DNA from: Sphingobacteriaceae bacterium
Lineage (GTDB): Bacteria; Bacteroidota; Bacteroidia; B-17B0; Aurantibacillaceae
Reading direction: 5' to 3'
Assembly: GCA_947453445.1 (NCBI GenBank)
Contig: CANGGP010000026.1
Location: 1 to 41,672, forward strand
Length of the DNA stretch: 41,672 bases
Shown: piece after piece, positions 17,516 through 26,355 of the stretch
Position numbering within the stretch: the first letter of the stretch is position 1
How the letters are laid out: each line of letters begins with the position of its first letter
Program-made: the position numbers and the translations under genes
The notes under the pieces: model-generated
Database searches by the model: none
What the model saw: the letters and a program-made list of their open reading frames with translations, nothing else
What the model was told of the DNA's origin: nothing

Positions 17516-18778
17516 TTAATCTTTTACACAGCGTATATAACATCCCACATTAAAACTACCACTCATTGTGCTAATGCCGCAAGTATACCCAAATTTTAAG
17601 TAGGTGGCATACGAACCACTGTAATCACTGGTCCAATAATAGGCATTGGTGTTCATGTCTAAATCACCACCTCCCGAGCCTCTGCAGCCTGCCGGTAAAA
17701 GCGACATGGCACTGTAGTTTGTAGGGGAGCAATAGGCCAATGACCAGGTGTTGTGATTATCCATAAAATGTTGCATGGCAGCAGCGTTACCGCCTAACTT
17801 ATCAATCAGTATTTGCCATTCAGCAGTACTAGGAATATGCCAACCTGCAGGGGCGAGTCCTTGTGGGTCGAGTATGGCTCTAAAGTTATACATGTAACCA
17901 TAGGAGCTTGTGTAAGCTGTATTGTCGGCATAATTACATCTTGCACCGAATGAGGTATTGCTCCAAGAGCCAAAGCCTCCGCCAACCAAGGGGATGGAAA
18001 CCCCACTGTAATATTTTGTCACGGCTAAATTTTCAGCCATCCATGTTTGATTGCCAATGGTAACAGTATTGTATGAGTTACCTTCATTGTCAGTTACTGA
18101 ACCTGAAACAGAATACACCACCGGGGCTGATGCTGTTTTAAAATTTTGTTCTTGGCCGTAAACAGTACCAAAATTATAAGTGCCGTAAGCCCTTACATAA
18201 TAAAGGGTGTTTTCGGTTAAATTATTAAGCGTTGTATTAAAATTGGGTGAAGTACCGGTAGATTTTTTAGTTCCATTAATGTCCGGATTATGTCCTGTGC
18301 CGTAACAAATGCCTGCATCCATTAACATCATTGAGGCAGAGCTGGCTGCAAATCCACCGGCCGTGCCTGTGCTATAAGTCAGTGCACTTGGTAAATTGGT
18401 AATCACTTGGGGCGATACAATTGTTGTAAATGAAGTAACGGTGCCTAGGCTTGTGCCAATTGAGTTGGTTGCAAAAGCCCTTAAATAATAGGTTTTTCCG
18501 GGTGTTAAGCCTGTTATTTCGCAAGAATAACTTTGTGAACCCTCACCCACATTAATCACATTTTTTTCTAAATCGGGATTATTTAAAGTGTCCCAACAAA
18601 AGCCTTTTGCTGTGATACTTCTGCCAAAGATAGAGCCGTAAGCCTTTGCAGTGAATATACCCGGGTTTTTCACGCCAACGGTGGTAGATTGCGGCAAATC
18701 AAGTTTTTCCTTGCACGAAACAATGATGAAGACCGAAATAATGAATAAGAAGATAATAGATGTACTTAATGTTTTCAT
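17516..18778 (-). CDS. FISUMP-domain lipoprotein with FN3-like repeats
   Basis: 420 residues. A lipoprotein signal peptide ends with FIIVSCKEK (lipidated Cys about 22). Two fibronectin-III-like units of about 90 residues follow (ITGLTPGKTYYLRAFATNS and LNNLTENTLYYVRAYGTYN). The C-terminal half (about 230-420) is a Fibrobacter succinogenes major paralogous domain: VTIGNQTWMAENLAVTKYY, YMYNFRAI, APAGWHIPSTAEWQILIDKL and the ending GCYIRCVKD. Expected on the outer membrane. The role is unknown, though such proteins are common surface lipoproteins in Bacteroidota. It is upstream of, and close to, the S41 peptidase gene. Confidence 0.85.
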   Translation of the reverse strand: MKTLSTSIIFLFIISVFIIVSCKEKLDLPQSTTVGVKNPGIFTAKAYGSIFGRSITAKGFCWDTLNNPDLEKNVINVGEGSQSYSCEITGLTPGKTYYLRAFATNSIGTSLGTVTSFTTIVSPQVITNLPSALTYSTGTAGGFAASSASMMLMDAGICYGTGHNPDINGTKKSTGTSPNFNTTLNNLTENTLYYVRAYGTYNFGTVYGQEQNFKTASAPVVYSVSGSVTDNEGNSYNTVTIGNQTWMAENLAVTKYYSGVSIPLVGGGFGSWSNTSFGARCNYADNTAYTSSYGYMYNFRAILDPQGLAPAGWHIPSTAEWQILIDKLGGNAAAMQHFMDNHNTWSLAYCSPTNYSAMSLLPAGCRGSGGGDLDMNTNAYYWTSDYSGSYATYLKFGYTCGISTMSGSFNVGCYIRCVKD

Positions 18779-18858
18779 TCTGTAATGTAAGTTCTGATTG
18801 TAAATCTTAACTAAAAATAAGCAATTTCATTTATTAATTGAAAGCTTCTCAAATTATT

Positions 18859-19806
18859 TTATTGCTTAAAACCCAACATAAACATGTTCAATGCTTTCAC
18901 CAAATCAGGGTGTAAAGGCAATTTAGGATCGGCGTAAATTTCCAATTGTTTTTCTTTTTCATCTGTATCACAAAATTTTAATACATGATTCATGTTGGTA
19001 ATAATGCTAACATGCGCAAGTTTGTTGGCCTTTGAAAGTAGTTCAGCGTCGAGGGTTTTTACTTGTATGTCTTTATCACCTTGTAAAATTAAAATTGGAA
19101 TGTTTAATTTTTTTAATTCTTCGCTTGGATTGTACTTAAACCAAGAGGTCATATAACCTTGCACGCTGGGTCTGAAAAGCATGTAAAGGGTAGGTGGCAC
19201 ATTGGCAATGCTATCGCCTTTTTTGAGTCGATCAATCAAAGGAAAGATAATGTTTTTGACATCTTCCGGAACTTTCGAAAACTGTTCCTTAATAATGTCG
19301 TCGGCCGCTCTGCCGGCGCCTGCAATAGAAATATAAGCCGAAACATTTTTATTTTTTTCAGATGCCAATAATCCTATCAGTGCGCCTTCACTATGGCCGG
19401 CCACAATAATCTTGCTAAATGAGCCTGTTTTATTCAAAAATTTGATCCAATCCTTGGCGTCATTTACATAAGTGTCGAAAGTTAAACCACGTTCCGACTT
19501 TAAAGCTTCTTTACTTTCGCCAACACCGCGTTTATCGAAGCGTAAACTCGAAATGCCATTTTCTTTTAAAGTTCTCGCCAATAATTGCAATGAATTGTTT
19601 TCCATGTCGTATTGATTACCGTTGCGATCGGTTGGACCTGATCCGGCAATAATTAGTACCACCGGTGTTTTGTGGTTTCTATCAGCGATGCACAAACTTC
19701 CTTCAAGTTTGCCTTCTTTTAATTGAATGGCTACGATTGAATCTTGACTATTGGCAGCCAACGACAATAAGAAGAGGCAGCAGAAAAGGATATTTGGTCG
19801 GAACAT
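18859..19806 (-). CDS. Exported alpha/beta hydrolase
   Basis: 315 residues with a signal peptide of about 20 residues (ends AANSQ). Features of the fold: the oxyanion-region VVLIIAGSGPTDRNG, a RFDKRGVGESK loop, the nucleophile elbow AGHSEGALIG (S139), an acid in LILQGDKDIQV and the catalytic His in NMNHVLKF. Probably a serine esterase or acyl hydrolase of the periplasm. The gene stands alone; the 250 bases upstream contain only the terminator of the next gene and AT-rich sequence in which I see no clear promoter. Confidence 0.85.
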   Translation of the reverse strand: MFRPNILFCCLFLLSLAANSQDSIVAIQLKEGKLEGSLCIADRNHKTPVVLIIAGSGPTDRNGNQYDMENNSLQLLARTLKENGISSLRFDKRGVGESKEALKSERGLTFDTYVNDAKDWIKFLNKTGSFSKIIVAGHSEGALIGLLASEKNKNVSAYISIAGAGRAADDIIKEQFSKVPEDVKNIIFPLIDRLKKGDSIANVPPTLYMLFRPSVQGYMTSWFKYNPSEELKKLNIPILILQGDKDIQVKTLDAELLSKANKLAHVSIITNMNHVLKFCDTDEKEKQLEIYADPKLPLHPDLVKALNMFMLGFKQ

Positions 19807-20006
19807 AAATGATCGTTGTTTAGTTGGCTTTTAATTTTTGTGTGGAATAATGATGGGAAATTTCTTCATTGCATTTTTTTGAGGATTGAAAGTAAATCGA
19901 AACATTTAATTTCACCCCATAAACAATTCAGTTCACAATTGCAGTTTGAAAATCATCTTCTCCATATTTTTTTTAAAGATAAGTAAAACCAATTATTTGA
20001 AAACAA

Positions 20007-20036
20007 AAAACCCCGTTATTAAAAAATAACGGGGTT
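20007..20036 (-). terminator. Intrinsic terminator of the VWA lipoprotein gene
   Basis: AAACCCCGTTATT (20007-20019) pairs perfectly with AATAACGGGGTTT (20024-20036) around an AAAA loop. Read on the minus strand the stem is followed by a T-rich tract (TTTTTTGTTTT). It lies 22 bases after the stop of the VWA gene. The rest of the 19807-20057 gap shows nothing I can identify. Confidence 0.85.
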
Positions 20037-20057
20037 TGAATGAAATTTTTGTTTTGT

Positions 20058-21233
20058 TTATTGCAAACTGCTGTTTACGAGACGTACCATCAAATTATTT
20101 AAATATTCAATTTGATACGAACCTACAGATGGTTGGTAGTGTTGATTGCCTTTTTTACTGTCGTCGGTTAAAAATGTAAAGGTGCCATTGGTGGCCATGG
20201 CCATAAGGCGCACCGAAAATTCAGCATCTTTATCGGCGCCACTGGCTAAAACAGGAATTAACTTAATGCCTTTTGCTGCTGCGTTTAAAATTGAATTTTG
20301 TAAACTGCTAATCACTGCTTTGTCAGCATGAGGAGGAGCATCCAGTATCAAAAACATAATGCGTGATTTGGCCTTGCTTGACCAATTTAATGTATTTACT
20401 GCTTGGTCTAAGGCTGAGTGAACGGCTTCAGGGTAGTCGCCGCCACCGCCGGTTTCTTCAGCTTTTAAAAAGTTGATGCTTTGGTTTTCGTCTTTCGAAA
20501 AATCAGATTTTTTAGTCACAAAATCATCACCTTCATCCTTGTAAAAAACCACAGAGGTATAAACATCACTTTGCGGATTGTTCGATTTTATTCTGCCAAT
20601 TACATCGTATAGTTCATTTTTAAGGTATTTTAATTCATCCGTCATTGACGATGTTACATCAATCACAAAACTGATATTGGCCGTATTGTCGTTTTGCCAA
20701 GCACTTTCAATACTTAAGGTATTGATGCCTTGGCTAAATGGTTTTACATTGCTTAAAGTGGCTTCACCATTGTTTACCGAAATTTGCAACTTCGAATAAT
20801 CAACCTCATTGCTCGATGCGTTTAAATTGGCCCACAATTCAGCTTTTCCTTTGTTGTCGGTACGGGCAGTGAAAATCACTTTGCCATCGAGTAATAAATC
20901 AACTTTTACATCGCAAAGGGCTTGGTGACTGCCGTTGGTAAGCTGAAAAGAAATACGGTTGTTGGTGTAAAAACCCCATTTGCTTTGCATGGCAGCATTG
21001 TTGTTTTTACCCAATAAATCTGTCCAAAAAGTCCAATTTCCCAAGTCGTTCCATTCGGAGGCGGTTAATACCCCCGCATTTTGACTTTGTGAATTGTCGC
21101 CGTTCGACATATCAGATGTTTGCGGTGTGCCTTTTTCGATGCTTGATTTTGAACAAGCGTTTAGCACTACTAAGGCCGATAAAACACCAAAAAATTGGAT
21201 GAATTTTCCGGCAATTGGTTTTGATTGAATCAT
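20058..21233 (-). CDS. Lipoprotein with a von Willebrand factor A domain
   Basis: 391 residues from the ATG at 21233; a GTG two codons earlier (21239) is an alternative. A lipoprotein signal ends LVVLNACSKSS (lipidated Cys 27). After a low-complexity Ser/Asn-rich linker comes a beta-rich region, then a VWA domain from about residue 185. Its MIDAS motif reads FVIDVTSSM (DxTxS rather than the usual DxSxS), followed by GGGGDYPEAVHSALDQAV and RIMFLILDAPPHAD. It probably mediates metal-dependent protein contacts at the outer membrane. It has its own terminator and a likely TAnnTTTG promoter, so it is monocistronic. Confidence 0.85.
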   Translation of the reverse strand: MIQSKPIAGKFIQFFGVLSALVVLNACSKSSIEKGTPQTSDMSNGDNSQSQNAGVLTASEWNDLGNWTFWTDLLGKNNNAAMQSKWGFYTNNRISFQLTNGSHQALCDVKVDLLLDGKVIFTARTDNKGKAELWANLNASSNEVDYSKLQISVNNGEATLSNVKPFSQGINTLSIESAWQNDNTANISFVIDVTSSMTDELKYLKNELYDVIGRIKSNNPQSDVYTSVVFYKDEGDDFVTKKSDFSKDENQSINFLKAEETGGGGDYPEAVHSALDQAVNTLNWSSKAKSRIMFLILDAPPHADKAVISSLQNSILNAAAKGIKLIPVLASGADKDAEFSVRLMAMATNGTFTFLTDDSKKGNQHYQPSVGSYQIEYLNNLMVRLVNSSLQ

Positions 21234-21270
21234 GTTCACTTAATTTAATTAAACGTTAATGTTCTGATAC

Positions 21271-21278
21271 CAAATTTA
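21271..21278 (-). promoter_or_regulatory. Candidate Bacteroidota -7 box for the VWA gene
   Basis: On the minus strand this reads TAAATTTG, matching the TAnnTTTG -7 consensus of Bacteroidota, about 38 bases before the ATG. No convincing -33 TTG was found at the usual spacing. Confidence 0.4.
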
Positions 21279-21435
21279 CAAAACAGATAGACCGAATTTT
21301 CGTTGATTTGCATTATAAATGTTAATTTTTGCAAGAACATATTATTTCTAATTTTTAATAAAAAAAATTACCTTGGCACAATATTTAATGTTATAATTGA
21401 ATAAAATTTGAGACAGACCAACACAGCCTTTTAAT

Positions 21436-21837
21436 ATGAAAAACCTCATTGTTATATTTCTTTTCTTTTTCTCTTGTTTTTCTTTTGCCCAATCGCTGAG
21501 CGGCACCAATTGGATGATGACCAGTATTGACAATTTAGAAACAGCTAAAAGCACTCAAATAACCAATAGCATCAAGGCTTATTTGGTGTTTGAATCTGAT
21601 TCGGCATACAGTGGTCGCTTTTGCAACACCTACTCAGGCAGGGTGAGAACAAATGCAGCACGCCAAATGAAATTAACCGTTCCTATTGCCACCAAATTAT
21701 CTTGTTTGGGGATTGATAAATATGAAAAGGAACTATTCGATTTATTGCCTAAAGTAACCAAATACCGCATCGAAGAGGGGTATTTGTACCTTTTTACCAT
21801 CAACCGTAAACGCATTACTTTTAAAGCCGAAAAATAA
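21436..21837 (+). CDS. Exported META-domain protein, first of a tandem pair
   Basis: 133 residues: a signal peptide (about 1-19, ends FSFAQ) then one META/HslJ-like domain. Family landmarks are SLSGTNWMMTSIDNLE, LVFESDSAYSGRFCNTYSG (the GCN.f.G segment, here FCN) and PIATKLSC (the T.maC segment). The domain ends with YLYLFTINRKRITF. Two Cys (in RFCN and KLSC) could form a disulfide. Its TAA overlaps the ATG of the next gene (TAATG). It resembles the downstream protein along its whole length, indicating local duplication. Molecular role unknown. Confidence 0.78.
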   Translation: MKNLIVIFLFFFSCFSFAQSLSGTNWMMTSIDNLETAKSTQITNSIKAYLVFESDSAYSGRFCNTYSGRVRTNAARQMKLTVPIATKLSCLGIDKYEKELFDLLPKVTKYRIEEGYLYLFTINRKRITFKAEK

Positions 21838-22256
21838 TGACAATGCTTAAACCCAAAAGCCATTGTATTTTATTCCTTTTTCTGTTCAATTTTACTTTTA
21901 TTCAAGCACAGCAGTTATCCGGACCCAGATGGATACTAATGAGCATTGATAATTTGGAAACAGGCGTGGTAAAGGTGATTGGTGAGCATGTACGCGCCGA
22001 ATTGTGGTTCGAAGGCGACAGTGTTTATAAAGGCCAATTTTGTAATCCGTATCAGGGAAAAATAAAAGTGAATCAAGATTTTACTTGTCAATTATCAACG
22101 CCTATTACAGGTAAACGAAAATGTATGGGGTTTTCGGATGTTGAAACAGACTTGTTTAAACTTTATAATTTGGTGAATAAGTATAAAATGAAAGGGCAAC
22201 TCCTTTATTTATTCACAAGCGATAAAAAGCGATTGGTGTTTAAATCAGAGCCATAA
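21837..22256 (+). CDS. Exported META-domain protein, second of a tandem pair
   Basis: 139 residues. A signal peptide (about 1-24, ends FIQAQ) precedes QLSGPRWILMSIDNLETG, a FEGDSVYKGQFCNPYQGKI segment, PITGKRKCMG and LLYLFTSDKKRLVF. These align block for block with the upstream gene, so the two are tandem paralogues. Translation is probably coupled through the TAATG overlap; the third codon is also ATG and could be the true start. The gene ends seven bases from the convergent LytTR regulator gene. I see no terminator between them. Confidence 0.78.
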   Translation: MTMLKPKSHCILFLFLFNFTFIQAQQLSGPRWILMSIDNLETGVVKVIGEHVRAELWFEGDSVYKGQFCNPYQGKIKVNQDFTCQLSTPITGKRKCMGFSDVETDLFKLYNLVNKYKMKGQLLYLFTSDKKRLVFKSEP

Positions 22257-22263
22257 ATGAGGC

Positions 22264-22962
22264 TTATTCCTTTGTTAATTTTTTCAAAGCCTGTTCTTCA
22301 TAACTCGCGCCAATAGGCAGCTCCTTGCCGTTTATGTATACAAATTTGCCTCTAATTTTCTCAACGTGCTTGTTGGCTACAATATAAGAACGGTGGATGC
22401 GCACAAATTCATTGGATGGCAATTTTTCAAGTAAATTTTTCATGGTCATACGGGCTACCAAATGTTTTTGATTCTCGAGGTGAATTTTTAAATAATCATC
22501 CAAACCTTCCACATAAATAATGCCCGCAACAGGCACTTTAATTAAACTGAAATCGGCACGAATAAATAAATGTTTTTGATCGTTGTTTAAATTGCCTTGG
22601 TTATGGAGCAACAATAAATCGTGCGCTTTTTTAACGGCTTGTTTAAAGCGGTCGAACGTAAAAGGTTTCACCAAATAATCAACGGCATTTAAATTAAATC
22701 CTTCTACAGCATAATCAGCACGAGAAGTTATAAAAATTACCATGGTGTCTTGTTTCAAATTTTTATACAAGTCAATGCCGTTCATTTCAGGCATGTCGAT
22801 GTCTAAAAAAATTAAATCTGTTGGAAATTTTTCCAGGTAACGCAAACCTTCTTTACTGCTAGAAAATGTTTTTTCAAGTTTTAGAAAATCGATTTCTTTC
22901 GAAAAGTTTTCAATCACTTTGGTAGCAATGCTTTCGTCGTCGATGGCGATGGCTTTTATCAT
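22264..22962 (-). CDS. LytTR-family response regulator (second in the operon)
   Basis: 232 residues. A receiver domain (about 1-118) has the acidic pocket (IAIDDE), phospho-acceptor Asp in LIFLDIDMPEMNG, Thr/Ser in VIFITSRADYA and Lys in YLVKPF. A LytTR DNA-binding domain follows (about 135-230: IYVEGLDDYLKIHLENQK, FVRIHRSYIVANKHVEKI). It is the last gene of the ten-gene minus-strand unit, three bases after the barrel protein. It is a clear paralogue of the regulator at 31800-32489; no cognate LytS-type kinase is adjacent. It may regulate the operon or respond to the product of its enzymes (inference). Confidence 0.92.
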   Translation of the reverse strand: MIKAIAIDDESIATKVIENFSKEIDFLKLEKTFSSSKEGLRYLEKFPTDLIFLDIDMPEMNGIDLYKNLKQDTMVIFITSRADYAVEGFNLNAVDYLVKPFTFDRFKQAVKKAHDLLLLHNQGNLNNDQKHLFIRADFSLIKVPVAGIIYVEGLDDYLKIHLENQKHLVARMTMKNLLEKLPSNEFVRIHRSYIVANKHVEKIRGKFVYINGKELPIGASYEEQALKKLTKE

Positions 22963-22965
22963 GGT

Positions 22966-24225
22966 TTAAAAATTAAATTTTGTTCCTAATAAAAAAAGAT
23001 GATAGTTGTAATATGTTTTGTCGTTTAAATGAAATTTCTTTTCAAAAAGATAGCTGCCGTAAATACAAAAGTTTGGGTTGACTTGGTAAGCGGGTGATAT
23101 GGTGTATCGTTCACCGGTATAATCAATTGAATTGTTGAACAGTAATCCGGTTTGTTCTATAATGTTTACGTTTCGGTTGTGGAAATAAGACAATTGTAAA
23201 TAACAGTTTTTAAATAAGCGTGCATTTAAATTGGGTGAAAACGCAGTATGAAATTTTTGCGTTTGCGTATAGGTATAGGCAAAAGCTTGAAGCCCAAATT
23301 GCAAATTGTTGTTGCTGAAAGGATAAATAACAAAACCGGCATTCAGCATTTGTAAATTGGTGGTGTCTAACTTGGTGATGGTTGCACCTATGTTTAAATC
23401 AATTTTATCGCTTTGTTTAACTAGGTTTGCCGAAGCAATGAATTCATGGTTTTTTTGTGCAGGCAAAGTAATAGTTGTATAAGATATGCCGTTGGCAGGA
23501 ATACTTAATAAAGTTTGGGTGAGGGGAGGAGGCCGATGGGTAAATCCGGGTGGTTCGTATACAAGATAATTTTTTGGCTCCACATTACTGAAAACATAAT
23601 GTGCGCCTACTGAAAGTTTAAAATTGCCTTTTAAAGCAATGGTGTAACGCAAATAATATTGAAATTGCTGTACATTGTATCGCTCTTCATTTTGCAGATA
23701 AGTGTTTAAGCTGTGCATCAAGCCGGCTTGTTTGCCCAAACCGTGTATGAGCGTTATTCCGTTTAAAAATGCCAGGTTGATGTTTGGTTTGGTTGTTGTT
23801 TTGAAGCCACTTTCAAGGGCAATGGCATTGTATTTGTTATTGAAATTAACATCTTTATTCAAAGCGCCTATTTTTTTTGATTCTTCAAGTCGATTGCTGT
23901 ATAAATAAGCATATTGTAAATAGGCATTGCTAACCGCATCATTGTTGTTAAACCTTTTGGCCTTCTCAAAATGTCGCGCCGCCGCACGGTATTTTCCCAA
24001 TTCATAATTCGCAATGCCGGCCCGCATTCTTAAATAATAATAATCCATTTGCGGACCAATTACTTGTTCGCACAATGATGCCAAGGCCGACCAATTTTTT
24101 TCTTGGTACAGTTGGTAGGTCATGCTGTCAATTTTAGCATACGACGCGCTGTTTTGTGCTTGTATCACAAACATTGGCAGCCATAATAAAACTGTAGCGA
24201 TTATATACTTTTTGCCTTTATACAT
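22966..24225 (-). CDS. TPR plus outer-membrane beta-barrel-like protein
   Basis: 419 residues. A signal peptide (about 1-23, ends VIQAQ) is followed by two or three TPR-like helical pairs (about 30-130: RMRAGIANYELGKYRAAARH, AVSNAYLQYAYLYSNRLEES). The remaining 280 residues alternate hydrophobic and polar residues, rich in Tyr, Phe and Asn, and end in LFLLGTKFNF with a terminal Phe. That is what an outer-membrane barrel of about 12-14 strands looks like. The gene starts inside the 3' end of the transporter/M23 gene (25-base overlap), so the two are translationally linked. It could provide the outer-membrane part of the same export or import route (inference). Confidence 0.7.
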   Translation of the reverse strand: MYKGKKYIIATVLLWLPMFVIQAQNSASYAKIDSMTYQLYQEKNWSALASLCEQVIGPQMDYYYLRMRAGIANYELGKYRAAARHFEKAKRFNNNDAVSNAYLQYAYLYSNRLEESKKIGALNKDVNFNNKYNAIALESGFKTTTKPNINLAFLNGITLIHGLGKQAGLMHSLNTYLQNEERYNVQQFQYYLRYTIALKGNFKLSVGAHYVFSNVEPKNYLVYEPPGFTHRPPPLTQTLLSIPANGISYTTITLPAQKNHEFIASANLVKQSDKIDLNIGATITKLDTTNLQMLNAGFVIYPFSNNNLQFGLQAFAYTYTQTQKFHTAFSPNLNARLFKNCYLQLSYFHNRNVNIIEQTGLLFNNSIDYTGERYTISPAYQVNPNFCIYGSYLFEKKFHLNDKTYYNYHLFLLGTKFNF

Positions 24226-26351
24226 TTGTTTTGATGCGTGATGCTGATGTGTTGAATCCCTTTTTCGTTAATTTCAATCTCAAAATTATAAATGGCTTTG
24301 CTTTTCAAATTGTTTGATTGATATGTATTTGAAACGATCTTGTAAATTTGTTGGTGGTCGCCGGTTAATTCTTCTTTGACACCACTGGCGAAATAAGGTT
24401 TAGTGTAAATATAAAATGGAGCCAAAAAATCTTGAATGATACCGGCCAATAAATTTTGATTTGTATCTATGGCCAATGCATCAAGCACGGTTAATTTGGG
24501 ATAATTTGATAAAAGTATTTTTTGTGCCGATAAATAGAACAAATACAAGAAACTTTTTTTGTTACCGATAAAAGCGGTGAAATAAAACAATGTTTCATTG
24601 TTAGTAAAATAAGCTGTGGCGCCTGTTTGTTGGCAATATAAATACGATTGGTTGAGCGAATTGGTAAAAACTTCCCAAATTTCAATTGTTGTGATACCAT
24701 CGCTGTCAATTTCAAAACTAAGTTTCATGCCGGGAATAAAATGAAAAGCATTGCGTATGGCGGCATTGGGAAATGGTTTAAACACAATTTGATTCAGTTG
24801 TGGTGATTCAAAGGCATGTAAAGCATAAGCATCCTTTTGTTTTGAAAGGAAATAACTGATTGGATACAGAATGGTTTTTTCACCAATTTTCGCGCTGTTT
24901 TGAATTTGAAAGTGAAGATGGGGCTGAGGCGATCGACCCGAATTACCGCACAAAGCAATTATATCACCCTTTTTCACATAATCTCCTTGCTTTACTTTAA
25001 AGCTGTTCTTTTTAATGTGGCTGATCTTGCTAAACAATAATTCGTCGTGTTTAATCACAATGCTATTACCCCAATTATCGTTTAAATTCACATCACCAAT
25101 ATTGTTGTCGTCAATACCATCTTTCATGTTTACCACGTAACCATCAGCCGGTGCCAATATTGGCAAGCCATAGCAATAATAGTCAGTAACATCACGACCG
25201 TTTCCTTTAAAGGCTTTTTTTAATTCATCCACCACTTCAAAATCCCAAGCATAACGGTAATCGCCTTGGTGTGTGTTTTTACCATCATGTGCCTGCGTCA
25301 CCATCCATTCGCCATAAAATGGTAAATGCAAATGGATATAAGTGTCTTTTTTAAAACGCTCTTTGTAAATATGGTAAGCGTACAAGTTTTTTTCAGGAGA
25401 AAACAATTGGTATTGTACTTGTAAAAAATATTTAAAATAAGTGCGGTTTTGTAACACCGACAAAATCATTAAAACCACAAATGAGAACGACAGCGAATAC
25501 ACCGGCACTTGCAAGGGTTCAACCACACTTTGTAAACTTACTTGAAATACAAAAACGATGGGCGCCAATGCCAAAGCCAATAAATATGAACTGAGCGAAG
25601 GAATTAAAAAGTAACCACACAACGAAACCGATAAAAAGATGTAATTAAATCCGCTTTGATGCACTGATAAAAACAGGGCTTCATGTTGAAAATAAGCCAC
25701 GGTGTAAGCGCCAATTAAAAAGCTAACAAACGAAATACCAAAGGCTATTCTCGAATACAAAAACAAGCCAATGGCTACCAAAATACCGGCAATGCTGCTG
25801 TTTTGAAACAAGGCCATCGACAAGGTTTTTAAATAAGCACCAAACCAAATGGGCAAGTGGTTTGTCAATTTCCCGCTGAATGTTTCACCAATCATCTGTG
25901 ATGTAGGCTGTAAAGGCAAATCGAATGCATGGATATGTCGGATGCAGATGAGCACAATCCACACTGTAATGATAAAAGGAAAACTCAAATAAGGTAATTT
26001 GAATCTGTTTAAAAAACCTGCCATCCAAACCGAAATTAGTAAACACAACACGGCAGCCATGATGATAAAAATGATTGAAGCCGTGCTAATTGGTAAAACC
26101 GCTCCCAAAGCCAAGGCACTTAACAATACATTATAAGTGTAAGCGCCGTTGTTTAAAAAAGTTTGATTGAGTCCTAATACACGCCCTGCGATTAAAGCAA
26201 TCATCACACTTAAAAAGCCGATCAACCCAACAAGCGGATTCATAAAGGTGGCCAATAACAATAATACCGCCAAAGCAATATTTTGGGAAAAAAATATTTG
26301 GCTGTAACTCAATAAACAAGCCTTTAAATATCCTTGCAGTGTTTGTGTCAA
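24201..26351 (-). CDS. Urea-transporter-like membrane domain fused to an M23 peptidase domain
   Basis: 716 residues from a TTG four bases after the preceding stop; the next Met is residue 37, inside the first helices. Residues 1-310 are a two-fold repeated urea transporter (UT) domain of about ten helices. Repeat 1 has SQIFFSQN (Q18), GAYTYNVLL and LPYLSFPF; repeat 2 has MALFQNSSIAG, SGFNYIFLS and VPVYSLSF. Residues 335-500 form an M23/LytM metallopeptidase fold: H361, D370, H435, H445 and PHLHFQIQ (H478, H480), with APADGYV and LCGNSGRSPQ. Residues 500-716 are a beta-rich extension without a recognised family. The pore Gln of repeat 2 looks replaced by Met and both pore Thr by Ser, so the substrate may not be urea. 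Confidence 0.85.
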   Translation of the reverse strand: MTQTLQGYLKACLLSYSQIFFSQNIALAVLLLLATFMNPLVGLIGFLSVMIALIAGRVLGLNQTFLNNGAYTYNVLLSALALGAVLPISTASIIFIIMAAVLCLLISVWMAGFLNRFKLPYLSFPFIITVWIVLICIRHIHAFDLPLQPTSQMIGETFSGKLTNHLPIWFGAYLKTLSMALFQNSSIAGILVAIGLFLYSRIAFGISFVSFLIGAYTVAYFQHEALFLSVHQSGFNYIFLSVSLCGYFLIPSLSSYLLALALAPIVFVFQVSLQSVVEPLQVPVYSLSFSFVVLMILSVLQNRTYFKYFLQVQYQLFSPEKNLYAYHIYKERFKKDTYIHLHLPFYGEWMVTQAHDGKNTHQGDYRYAWDFEVVDELKKAFKGNGRDVTDYYCYGLPILAPADGYVVNMKDGIDDNNIGDVNLNDNWGNSIVIKHDELLFSKISHIKKNSFKVKQGDYVKKGDIIALCGNSGRSPQPHLHFQIQNSAKIGEKTILYPISYFLSKQKDAYALHAFESPQLNQIVFKPFPNAAIRNAFHFIPGMKLSFEIDSDGITTIEIWEVFTNSLNQSYLYCQQTGATAYFTNNETLFYFTAFIGNKKSFLYLFYLSAQKILLSNYPKLTVLDALAIDTNQNLLAGIIQDFLAPFYIYTKPYFASGVKEELTGDHQQIYKIVSNTYQSNNLKSKAIYNFEIEINEKGIQHISITHQNKCIKAKSI

Positions 26352-26355
26352 AATT

